Below, one piece after another: positions 42,874-53,614 of a DNA stretch of 64,000 nt. The first letter of the stretch is position 1. Each line of letters begins with the position of its first letter. A program made the translations under genes and the position numbers. The stretch spans positions 1,984,001 through 2,048,000 of the forward strand of contig NBBA01000007.1 of assembly GCA_002794785.1 (NCBI GenBank). The letters are read 5' to 3'. The stretch comes from Coniferiporia sulphurascens (taxonomy: Eukaryota; Basidiomycota; Agaricomycetes; Hymenochaetales; Hymenochaetaceae). The notes beneath the pieces were generated by a model. That model saw only the letters and a list, made by a program, of their open reading frames with translations, ran no database searches and was not told the origin of the DNA.

Positions 42874-45822
42874 ATGAGCGCAAACATCAACGATATCTCT
42901 GGGAAGGAATTTGACTTTGTAGTCATAGGTATGCTCTGGGCCCTCACTTCTCGTTGACCAACGTCCGCCGCTAATATGGGTTTGCTTCCCGCCTCTGCAG
43001 GAGGCGGTGTACGTGCTGACTATTCTACTGCTGAAGTTTTGCTTATCTGCGTACGACGCGCTAACAGACGGCAGGTCTCACCGTCGCAGCCCGCCTCGCA
43101 GAGGACCCAAACGTCACCGTCTGTGTCCTCGAAGCCGGATCAGTCCGGCTTGATGACCCATTGATATGTAAATACCATTTTTTATTCATTGTTGCATTCG
43201 ATCACGAGGTCTACCTACTAAAACTGGTACCGACCGGTAGATACCCCGGCTGAGTACGGAAAGCAGGAACAAGATCCGCGGTATGATTGGGACTTTTTAA
43301 CCGTGCCTCAAGTGAACTCCAACGGGCGGACTTTCCACTGGCCCCGTGGAAAGCTCCTCGGAGGAAGCTCTGGAATCAATTTTCAGGTAATCTTCTCTAT
43401 CCTTCCCAGACAATGCTTTATCTAAGTTTCCGACTAAAACGTGCAGGTGTGGACTCTTCCTCCGAAAGAAGACATCGATAATTGGGAGAGGTTGGGAAAC
43501 CCTGGATGGAACTGGAACCGCTACTTGAAGCATGTGATGAAGGCAGAAGGGTGAGCAGCTCAGCTTCACTTCTGAAAGATACAACAAAACTAACTCAATT
43601 GGCCCCAGTTTTATACCGCCCAAAGAAAGCGATGCCGCCGCAAACAGACAGATATACAATCCTGCCGTACATGGGACAACGGGACCGGTCAGAACAACGC
43701 TACCTTCGCCTATCATGCAAGAAGAAGTCCCGTTTCAAGATGTACGCTATGATACTTGTCTACGACAGAACTTATTTCAACATTTGGGATTGTATTTCAG
43801 ACGCTGATAAATGCCGGGATCGATGTTGCAAAGGACCCGGTATGTTCTATAACCATTTCAGCTACTTAAGTATCATGCTGAACGGGACGACGTAGGATGG
43901 TGGAGATGTAAGCATACAGAGCGTTCGCTAACTCCAAAAAAGTATTTGGCACTGACTATTCCCTTGATAGCCAATTGGAACCACCATGCTCCCCTCGACC
44001 ATAGACGCAAACTCGTATACACGCTCTTACGCCGCTACAGTGAGTTGTTTTCTCCTGATGCGCGAACGAACCCGATAGCTGATGCGAATATAAAGGCATA
44101 CTTCGTGCCCAACGCGGGCTTGCCCAACTTAAAGGTCCTATGTGACTCCCTCGTCCATCGTATAACTCTGAAAACAGGAGGAGACGGTCAGCCACTACTT
44201 CCGGCTGAGGCTGAGGGCGTCGAGTTCGAATACAATAACACGGTTTACACCGTTTTTGCTAAAAAAAGAGGTTGTTCTGAGCGCTGGGTACGTCATTATG
44301 TTCTGCTACTTTCCACCCCCCTAAGCAAACCCTTTACCAGTGCGCTGAAATCCCCACAAGTACTCGAACTATCTGGGATAGGGGACAGTAAAGTGCTAGG
44401 TCCTCTTGGTATTAAGACCATAATTGATCTTCCCGGAGTCGGTTCGAACATGCAAGAACACATTCTTGGAGCAGTAATATTTGGTAAGAACAATGTTTTG
44501 GGGCTTACGCTACCGCGCTGCTTCTGAGATCCAATAAACCTGATAGAGCTGGACCCGAAGCTCGGATACAGGACGTTCGACACACAAGGAAATGACAGGT
44601 GCGTAGCGATTTTACTAAAGCTTTGATATTTTTGACTTAAATCTGAACACTTTTTCTCATCCAAAATATGCTCACAGTTCCATCGGCGATGATTTTAACA
44701 GGATCTGTCTCTCCGGGTACACTTACGTCCCGCTTCCCTCAGTGACCTCTGGAGAAGTCGCGCAGAGTATTGTGGCCGCGCAGCGCCAAAGTGTCGAAGG
44801 ACGCATTGAAGCTGGGACCATATCCGATAGTTTGGCGAAGCAGTGGTTGATGCAACTAGATGTGTTCGAGAAACAAACAAGCGGGGACGCCGAAATAATA
44901 TTTTTCGGTGGATACTTTGGAGGAGGTACGTGTTCAATGGGGTCATTTACATGGGGTCGTTTGAAAGACTAAAATCTGGCTTTGTCACAGCACCAAAGGA
45001 ATTTACGGATGCGGGAAGGACGTTCGTTTCAGTCGTCTATGGTGCAAATCATCTTTTCAGTCGCGGAACCATCGTATGCTTTTGCTATTTATTTGGGGTT
45101 GACAGTCTTGGTTCAGAGGAAACTTTTCAAATCAACCCGTATAGCACTCTGTATCTACAGACCCTCACGACCAGCCGGCCATGGATCCTCACTACTTTGA
45201 TGAGAAGTTGGGTAAGTACGAAACTTGCCCAGCCTTTGACCCTAATCCTCCGAATCCTCAATTCTCATTTATCTGACGACTTTCTCTTCAGACCTCGATG
45301 TGATGACAGAGACGGTGAAGTTCATTCGTACCCTGCGCAACGTCGCGCCATTCAAGGACGTCCTGAGTGCGTTATCCGAGACAAGCCAGCTTGTATTTAC
45401 TCATACAACTGTTGTAGTCGGGGAAATAAATCCTGGACCAGCATGCACAACTGATGCACAAATCCAAGATTTCATCAAGAGCGATATTTCCACAATCTGC
45501 CGTAAGCTATCTGCAATTCTATGTATCAATAAAGGCTTATTTTCATCTCTTTAAAAGATACGGCCAGCACGTTGAGTATGCTTCCCCAGGAGCTCGATGG
45601 TGTCGTTGACCCGAACCTCCTGGTTTACGGAACGACCAACATCCGCGTGATCGATTTGAGCATTGTCCCGCTTCATGTAGCGGCTCATTGTCAAAGTGAG
45701 CTGTTTTCTTTATTTGACGTGCTCGTGTATACTGATTGGGTTGGGTGGCACGTGAAGGCACTGTGTATTCGATCGGCGAGCAGGGAGCGGAAATCATCAA
45801 GGCAAAATGGGGAACTAAATAG
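42874..45822 (+). CDS. GMC oxidoreductase (copy 2), frameshifted in exon 10
   Basis: Nineteen exons at positions exactly matching copy 1: 42874-42928, 43001-43008, 43068-43167, 43241-43386, 43447-43550, 43609-43741, 43801-43839, 43896-43907, 43971-44039, 44096-44287, 44341-44483, 44547-44598, 44702-44925, 44991-45073, 45145-45211, 45292-45366, 45418-45501, 45558-45695, 45758-45822. Sixteen of the nineteen exons have the same length as in copy 1, except exons 10 and 19 by design and drift. Landmarks: VVIGGGTAGLTVAARLAEDP, GKLLGGSSGINFQ, LKSPQVLELSGIGD, ICHTASTLSMLPQE and LHVAAHCQSTVY, all GMC signatures and catalytic His. Exon 10 holds seven A bases at 44261-44267 where the frame of both flanks needs six, so the reading frame breaks before VVLSAG. 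Either a sequencing error or a recent inactivation; otherwise 595 residues. Confidence 0.85.
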
Positions 45823-46153
45823 CCTGCCTTGTAGTCGCGCAGTTCATGTGTTTTCAAATAACGGGATTTACTTGTATTCATGTACTGATATAGTATTGCA
45901 AATTGTGTTGATATGGAGCGGCTTTAAATCAATCGACCGCGAATCGAGATCCTTTTTTGGTCGTGTTCGCATATTTGAGAAGCTTTGATTAGGTTGATGT
46001 GTCGAACATAACGCTCAGCCGTCCCAAATCGAATAAGTTGGCAGATGTCGTCCCTTGGAACCATAGACAAGTTTTAGAGCTTTGGATTAATACTTTGCCA
46101 GTCGACCTTTTCTACCTGGGGAGCGTCTTGATTTCATTTATAGGGTCTGGCAG
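45823..46153. other. intergenic, convergent 3' ends
   Basis: 331 bases between the stop codons of GMC copy 2 (+) and the FMN dehydrogenase (-). AT-rich, no gene. Confidence 0.6.
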
Positions 46154-48162
46154 CTATATCAGTAGACGCACCATCTCAGGAACTAGACAGCTGACGTCTC
46201 GCGCGCCTAGCTGCTGCATCCCGCGAACGATCTCTGACTGAAGGATGTTTATAAGCCTAGTTACACCTTTCTCTCCGTATGCCTGAAGAAGAGTAAGTTG
46301 AGATTCGATATCGATAAAGACATTCTCGTACACTTTGAGCGTACAGGAATGGCCTGCCCATCCCGACTGCCCTTGCGCCGAGACATAAAGCTTTTAGGAT
46401 GTCTGCACGATAGAAGTGTATTGTTGGCAGAGTGCTGGATCGACTCAGAATTCAGACTTACCTGTTCCGCGGCGTATTCCCCCGTCCATGTAAACTGTAA
46501 GGGCAAAATGGGAGGACTGTCGAGGAAGATTCGTTTATTAAAATAAAACCGACCTTCTAGATTTGAGAACACATCGGGCCTTTGCTTATGCAGGCGGTAC
46601 AGTACCTCGACCGAAGGAAGAGAACTGACACAATGCGGATGCCTGCTTTAGAACGGGGCAGACTATTACTGGGTTTCAGACATACTAATCAAGCTGACGC
46701 CCTGCGAATGCCTTGGTCAGTCTTTAGCAATGCTATTGCCCATGCAACGCGTACCTCCATGGTTCGAAATTACGATTCCGTCAACGCCTGCTTCTGCTGC
46801 GAGAACTGCGTCTTCAACACATTGGATTCCTTGGGTGAGTTAGTATTAGAGAGGAGCTTCGAGGGGTGGGTAATTCTCACCTTTAATGACAATGGGAAGT
46901 TTCGTCACGCTTCTAAGCCATGGGATAGTCTACCGGAATCAGTGAAACAATTAATCGTAATCTGAAGGCGCTTCACCTTTTCCCAGGTCATATCCCTGTC
47001 AACGTGGGGTGGCAGCACACTGGGAGTTTTCAGGCCTTCCGACAAACTGTTCTCAATTAGCTCTCCTTCCTGTTCGGCAAGTACGAAAGGCGCGTGAACG
47101 TCTAGCTCTCGATTTCCTGGAGCGACCGCATCGACAGTCAAGAAAATGGCACTGTATCCGAGGCGTTCGACCTCGCGAATACGCGCCACTGCGAGTTCGT
47201 CAACGTGTTTGTACAGCTGGAAGAAGAGTGGCTGGTCTGTGCATACGCGTGCGGATGCGATCTCAGCGTATGACAACGACGCGTTCGAAGAGACCATTTG
47301 GATGATACCGGAGCGCCCGCACCCGCGCGTGATGTTCGCCTCGCCCGCAGGGTGCCCGAGTTTTGCGAGAGCGGCCGCGGAGGCGAAGACGGGAATTGTG
47401 CTCTTGAATCCTAGGATCGACGTGGATGGGTCGCAGTGCATGATAGGCCGAAGGACGCGAGGGCAGAAAAAGTAGCGGGAGAAGGCTCGTTTGTTCTCGC
47501 GCAGTGCTGTTGGGTGTTGATATGGTAAGATATAGAGAAGTTTGCTGACTGAACGTACTGATTTCGTCGTCCCCGGCGGACGAATAATACGTCCACGCTT
47601 TATACGGGAGGACTTTACGGGCTACCTCCTGAGGTATAGTCAGATTAGCAGATTTCCGTCGTTGTTCAGGATTGAATTAGCGAACCTCCATATCGAATGT
47701 ACTGAGCACCCTAGTGAGTGGCGGTTTCTTCTTTTGCTCATTCTCCACTCTGAGCTCGTCCTGCGTACGCGTCTTCAACAACCTTTTCTTTTCTGCTTCG
47801 CAAGTGTCTGTGCGGAGTGCACCGAGGTGTTTCTCTGGTGGAAGGTTCTTTTCGAGTGCATCTGCAGGGTGTATAGGCTCGAATACTGTCGTTGCATCCT
47901 TCCCTCCATATCTAAGAATAGCTTCCGCGCCTCCCGGGTGTGCCTTCATCTGCAGGTGAGAGATTGATTAGATTAATCGAGAATACAATGCTGACCGAGA
48001 GAAATTCGGTAATATCGTACACGTTGCCGCGGATGACAACCCAGCACGACCTGAAAACAAACAAGCAGATGGGGATGCTGGGGGAATATTAACCACTCAG
48101 ACTACTCACGCGCATGAATCGTGACGCGCAACTTCATCAAGTGAATAAACCACAGTTCTCAT
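46154..48162 (-). CDS. flavocytochrome b2-type FMN-dependent L-2-hydroxyacid dehydrogenase
   Basis: Twelve exons: 48162-48110, 48050-47996, 47949-47686, 47628-47559, 47506-46963, 46912-46881, 46829-46755, 46701-46686, 46624-46554, 46494-46462, 46402-46332, 46282-46154; in frame, 470 residues. An N-terminal cytochrome b5 domain has VYSLDEVARHDS, SCWVVIRGNVYDITEF and haem ligands His40 (KAHPGG) and His63 (EPIHPADAL). The FMN barrel follows: WTYYSSAGDDEI, TLRENKRAFSRYFFCPRV, VFASAAALAKLGHPAGE, LFFQLYKHVDE, FLTVDAVAPGNRE, LPIVIKGIQCVEDAV, the catalytic GIVISNHGGRQLDY, VYMDGGIRRGTD and ILKALCLGARAVGMGRPF. Such enzymes oxidise L-lactate or other 2-hydroxyacids. There is no mitochondrial presequence before the b5 domain, unlike yeast Cyb2, so a cytosolic form is possible. 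The intron at 46913-46962 starts with ga instead of gt. Confidence 0.9.
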
Positions 48163-48654
48163 ATCGGGCTGCAGTCAATTGCGACTCGGAGCCGGAATGA
48201 CAACAACTAGGTAGAAGTGATTTCATCGTAGAGGAGGGGCACGTTTACCGATAGTGCGGGAACGACGTTTCATTAGAATTCGGGTTGTCGGAGTGCTATT
48301 GGTAGATAAATTGAGCCTTGTGAGTATTTCTTGTGTATAAAACTTACCATAAGAGAAAACGTGCCGCCGGCATGGCCACATGCAGAAGTATTGTTGTGGC
48401 CCATTTGGTCGGCTTACGTGAAGTTGCAGTTGATAGTTCTGAAGCGTCATGCACGCAACCCGGTTGTGGTGGCGCTAAGTGGCAATTAGCATACTGGTCC
48501 TCCCATCCTCCCATTCCGGTGGTGTCGTCAGTGGCCACAAGCAGTGGCGACTCCTCGGTGACGCCGATGACGTCGCCGCCGGGCACAATCCGCCCCAGCA
48601 CTTATATACTGCCACTTCGCCGACTACGAGAACACTATCAATATCCTGCCCGCC
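48163..48654. promoter_or_regulatory. divergent promoter, FMN dehydrogenase / HAM1-like gene
   Basis: 492 bases between divergent start codons. A further ATG on the minus strand (48448, MTLQNYQLQLH) followed by gtaagc could be an untranslated or alternative first exon of the dehydrogenase, but I cannot join it in phase with confidence. Confidence 0.4.
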
Positions 48655-51498
48655 ATGTCACTGCCCAATGCCCCCAGAGATATATCCAACCACCCCACCT
48701 CGGGCGCGGTCACCGACCCAGTAAACAAAGCGCAGAAAGACGCCGATGTCGACAGAAAGGTTTGTTGGTCGTCCCTACCGAGCAACTTCTTTGCTAATAT
48801 GCGCGTATTACCGGTCCCAGCTCCGCTTTTACGGTGTCATAGAGGCTTTCCGCGAAGGCCGTTTCCCCGATAACCAGCAGATCGACGAAACTCTTCGTTA
48901 TGTCAAGGAAAACGCACCCATGGACGTAGGTTCCCTCTCCCCAGACGGTCAGCGCCTCGTCCAGGACGTGCGCGACATTGTCGACACCGCACGCGCCATT
49001 GTGGGAGAGAATAATGCCGATGAGCTCTTCCAAAACTTCCTTTGGCACACGCGCGCAACAGACGTATCACGCGCTAAACACGATCCCAACTCTCTTGCTC
49101 CTGTTGATTCTGACAAGGTTAAATCGGATAGCCAACAAGCCGTCACACATCTCCGTACTCTCTTCACTCTCGTCCTCACGAACGCAGAGACCCGCAAGCT
49201 TCTTGGAGACTTTGCACTCATTGGGCGCGACCTTTTCGCAATTGGTGCGGAAAAGGCCGCTGAGCTCGCACGTCCAGACCAGGAGCGCCTTGATCGTGTC
49301 AATGAACCCGCGCCTGAGGATCAGTTCCACACGGAAGGTGGTCGCACCACTACGGGTCAATCAGGAGAGACGCCCGTTCTTGAGGCCAATGTAGCTGGTC
49401 GCACCGTCCGCCAGCATCCTCACGATGAGTCCGGCACCGGTGCTGAGATACACGGTCCGGGTCCTGACGATCGCGATTTTCGTACCGGCGCAGATGCCAA
49501 GGAGCATGCTACTGACCTCGCTCAGCAAAATGGTGTCAGCGCCCTCCAGCGCGCCCAGGATGAAGGCCGCCAAGTCAAAACCGAAGCCGATGCTCGCGAA
49601 GACCCCAATGAGAAGAAAGACGTCGCTAAGAACGGCCTCAAGGAACGCTTTGGAAACTTCCGTGACGGGCTTATGAATCGCGTTCCGCAGGAGCATAAAG
49701 ACACTGCCAACGAGCACGTTGACCGCGCACGCAACTTCCTTTCTGAGGAATACTTCCCCGAGGAGCGTCGAGACCAGTTCATATATAGGGCCAAAAAGGT
49801 GAGTAATCTTCGACACATCTTAGGTTTGCTTTTCTTAAATTTTATTAGGTCATTGTTGAGTGTCAACGGCACGATGACTATCAGTCTTCAATACGCTGGC
49901 TTCTCAACTATCTGGAGGAGTATGCCGGGCACGCGCGTCATGTTTCTTCTAAGGGCGCTGAGTCGCATGACGCGCTTCGCAGCGATCCGTCCCTCACCCA
50001 GGCCCTTTCTGAAATCCGTACTCTCCTCGAACGCTTCGCCAACGGAAAGTCATTCAGCAGTATCACTGATCGTGTCAATGTCCTTTATGATGACGCAAAT
50101 CAAGACGATCAGCTCCGGGCTTGGTTTAAGGAAGTCGACGCTTTTTCCCGCAGGGTGAGATTTCTCATTTATCCCGAATCGATCACGAGGATTCATAATT
50201 ACCTATGTAGTGTCTTCTGGAGCCAGGATTTGTTCTTCAGCCTCAGTGCAACGCGGATGGCCGGAAATTGCGTGACACTGGGCGCGAATTTTACGATGGA
50301 AAATACAGAGGACACTTCGATGCTGTCTTTGACTCAATTGGCGCTTTCTTTGGTGCTATGGGTGATGACGCACTTAACCAGCGCTTCGGACAGGACTGGG
50401 CGCGCCTCACTAGGGATCTTCTTTTCGATTCTGAAGGTGCACTCAAGTTTAAGCCCGAGTTATGGAACGACGTACGCAAAATTATCCTACCCGCTGTTAT
50501 CGACAAAGTCGGTTACATTCCCATCCCGCGTGTCGAGTACACAGACGACGCGCTTGACCTTGTCCTTGAGAACCTTACGCTCTCGGGCCGTAACCTTTTC
50601 CCGAAGTATGGTTTTACCTTAAGTTCTTGGGAGATATGCTGATGACTTTCATCAATAGCGTCGTGACGCTTGAAGCACATAATTTTATGAAATTCTCTCC
50701 TTACAGCGCTATCAACGACGAACATCATCATGAATTCACGTTACACTTGGGGCACATACAGGCGGACATGCGCGATGTCGCTTTCTACTTCAATAAAAAG
50801 TCCGGCATTCCCAAGATCAAGGATTCGGGTATTGCAGATGTTATTCTCGGTGGGGAGGGACTTTCTGTGAGGCATTCGTGCACAGTCTTATATTACTTAA
50901 CTAACTGTTCGCTTTCTTCTCATTATCTCCAGGCTACCATACATCTTGTGTCAACTACGAAAGACAGATCTTCCGTGTTCACGGTTAAGAACGTCAATGT
51001 GAAGGTCGACACACTCAAGTTCAGTATTCGTGACAGTAAACACGACACGCTATACAACACACTGCGTCCACTGGCGACAGGACTCGTTAAGAAACAGATC
51101 CAGAAGGCCGTTCGCGATGCGTTAACGACTGGACTCGAGTATGTAGATGGACAGCTTGTTGGCGTACGTGACCGTATGAGTGAGGCCAAGGCAAGCGACG
51201 AGGGCTCAAGGGCCCGAGTTCTACAGGACGTACGTTTCTAATCCCGTTTGATACCTTTTGGGAAGACTGTAGCTCACACTTTGCACAGCTTTTCCAGCGG
51301 AGAAAAGATGAGACGGGCTCAAAGGCGGAGTCTGCCAAATCTGCGCGCGGCTCTCAATTTAAGGTTGTCGCCAAACGCGATTCAGTGTTACTTCCCGAAC
51401 AGGGACATCCAGCTGGTTGGGTGAATCGCCAACAAGAACGTGCGGATGCGGCAGTCCAGGGAAATGAGTGGAGGAGCAAGGCGTTCTCAATTGTATAA
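48655..51498 (+). CDS. HAM1-like (hyphal anastomosis) protein
   Basis: Exons 48655-48759, 48821-49798, 49849-50154, 50211-50605, 50659-50866, 50933-51229 and 51289-51498 keep frame to 832 residues. The N-terminal domain shows DADVDRK|LRFYGVIEAFREGRFP and QIDETLRYVKENAP, followed by a charged, disordered linker rich in Glu, Gln and Asp. The C-terminal lipid-binding-like half carries VEYTDDALDLVLENLTLSG, NDEHHHEFTLHLGHIQADMR, KSGIPKIKDSGIADVILGGE and TIHLVSTTKDRSSVF. This order is characteristic of fungal HAM-1-like proteins named after the hyphal fusion locus; the C-terminal half resembles tubular lipid-binding folds, and a role in membranes or hyphal fusion is inferred from the name only. It lies in the middle of the metabolic genes but is a common conserved gene. 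Confidence 0.92.
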
Positions 51499-53112
51499 AG
51501 TACATCAGAAACTCGACTTGCGAAAGTCGGCCAACGACGATTTCCCTCTCTTTCCTCCGTTTTAGCTTTAATTTTCGAGAGAAATCGTGCAGAGCTACCT
51601 GGTATACCTGGTTTGATTTTTTGTCGAATACTATACATTAAAGAATTGTACTCTTAGTCACTTATGCATTCTGCTCTTGATTGCAGTATTAATGTCATAC
51701 GATTCTCCTATCCTTATTATCCCAGCTACGTCGTAAGAAAATGTTATTCGTGGGTTTGATCATATCTATTATATCAGGCTACTAAGGATGTATCAGCCAA
51801 ATTGTAAATTTCAAGGCGTAACAGTTCCGTCAGTGAGAAACTTCTAGCCTTCAGTGAGAACAGCGCACCACTTCGATCTGGTCCGGAGTCACCGATAAGC
51901 AGCCAAACAACCGTTGACTTTTCCGATCCGTTCTGGTCACGGACGGCAATTTGAAAAGTGATATCGTGGAGATACTGAACTTACGATCTAAGGTACCTGA
52001 AACCAGTGTCATACATCAGGTTTGAGGAGCGACTACTCCTTAATGTGAAGTGAAGCACAGGACGTCGGTGAGGTTGTTAAGGAGCTGCTGTGCCGGTCTT
52101 CGTACCGGTAAGATATGCCTCGGGCTAAGCGACGCTGACGATGTCTAATGGTTAGTCGAATAATCGCGAATGTGAATGTCGGCTATATAGGAGCTCCACC
52201 TAGTGCCAGGAACCAGAAATTTGCGGCGCTAGCAAATGCACACTGTATCCAAGAGTATCGTATAACCAGTAGATAATCGCGCGAGGGAAACCGAGCGCGC
52301 ATACAGGCAGTGAAAAATCTACGAAAAATATTTCAAACTCCAACGGCCGACCTGGCATCGAACACTTTGAAGTTAAAACACAACCAACTGTCTGCTGCTG
52401 CCCTCATCCCTCGGGATTTGGCTCACTCAGGTGGGCAAGTTAAGAAAAATCACTAGAGTTGTTTTGATGAAATTCCGAACAGCAAAGATTAACAGCAAGA
52501 GCCTCAGGCCTTTTGTTGTCGGACAAAACAAGTTCGAAGAGTGCGCGGCTTGGCGCCGGTTTCGCCGGCACGAACCGGCGCGACACGTCGCGAGACTGTC
52601 TGACTCGAGGCTCTTCAAGTGACCTTTCTCAGTGATGGTGATAATGATATTGTCGAATAGGTCGCTCAGGCGTTGAATGACCTTGATATGGTGCGTACAT
52701 ATTAACTCTCCATGTGCGAAAGGAGGGCCACCGAGCACCACTCCCTCTAGCATCAAATCTACGTTGACGAGATTCTCGGTACATAACCCGCGCTGATGCC
52801 ACGACGAAATGGGAATATGACCGTCGACTAAGTGAAGTCGCACTTCACTGCATGGGCGCTCAAAGAGCTGACCCTGCTCATCGGCGCGAACGTATGTATT
52901 TCCCCGGCACCCCACTCGTTTTCTTATAAAACTGGGTAAACCGGTCTTCAGCCGTCCTCCATAAGACTCGGACCTTGAGATCCTGAAGAACCAAGAGTTT
53001 ATTGCGATCAACTAGGACCCGATTGTCGGCACAAGTACTTCGCCGTTCCGATGGGGAGTAAATGTACAGCTTCCGTTTTTCTTTCTTTGCTTCTCTGTCC
53101 TCCTGACGGACT
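51499..53112. other. intergenic; one uncertain long frame
   Basis: A 194-codon minus frame (53011-52427) contains GHIPISSWHQRGLCTENLVN and VIQRLSDLFDNIIITITEKG, which look protein-like, but no family is recognised, no introns or start context support it, and its C-terminus is arbitrary. A GC-rich palindromic stretch near 52549-52577 (ggcgccggtttcgccggc) interrupts it. Otherwise plain DNA. Confidence 0.35.
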
Positions 53113-53614
53113 ATGCTTCAGCCGGATTGGACGAGCGACCCACTTAATCCTGCTGGATACTGGAGTGGACCATCGCAAAATGGAACCGTGTTAATGCTGG
53201 TAAGCCTCTCGGTACTATAAGTGATTCATCGGTACAACATTTTGCTCCATTATTCTAACATTGCAATTGTTTTCGCAACTTGATACGCTCAATGAACCGA
53301 CAGATATGTTCTTTAATCTTACCGAGTCTCCGTGGGTCCGTTCCGGGTGGCAGTACGCCGTACGCATAAGTTTATCTTATGCTCCCCGATTTTTTGCTGC
53401 AGGAAAAGCCTGACAACCTGCGTGTGTACTAGGACTAATGGACACACAATGACAATGGGACGGCGGTACGCAACTTTACTGTGACGAGCGTGCCGGCGCA
53501 TGGTGTTATTGCATTGTTGCTTCGAGATGCTGGTAACGAACCCGCTGGTCTTGAACCACACTAAGCGATGTTTTCCGGTGCACGGACCAGAACGGTACAA
53601 GTGTTGGTGGGTGA
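53113..53614 (+). pseudogene. 3' fragment of a GH27 alpha-galactosidase gene
   Basis: The translation gives, in order, WTSDPLNPAGYWSGPSQNGT, then LDTLNEPTDMFFNLTESPW and VRSGWQYAVR, then WTHNDNGTAVRNFTVTSVPA with HGVIALLLRDAGNEPAGLEP, and finally CTDQNGTSVGG before a stop. This is the beta-sandwich C-terminal domain and tail of fungal secreted GH27 alpha-galactosidases. The catalytic barrel is absent upstream. Intron borders (gtaagc after 53200, ttgctgcag at about 53402) are still visible, but stops and at least two frame changes lie between the blocks. It is a truncated, decayed gene; the enzyme would have removed alpha-galactose from galactomannans. Confidence 0.8.

Noticed and set aside
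52427..53011. 194-codon minus-strand frame
   Set aside because: Some protein-like stretches, but no family, no conserved motif and an arbitrary end; kept only as a note in the intergenic entry.
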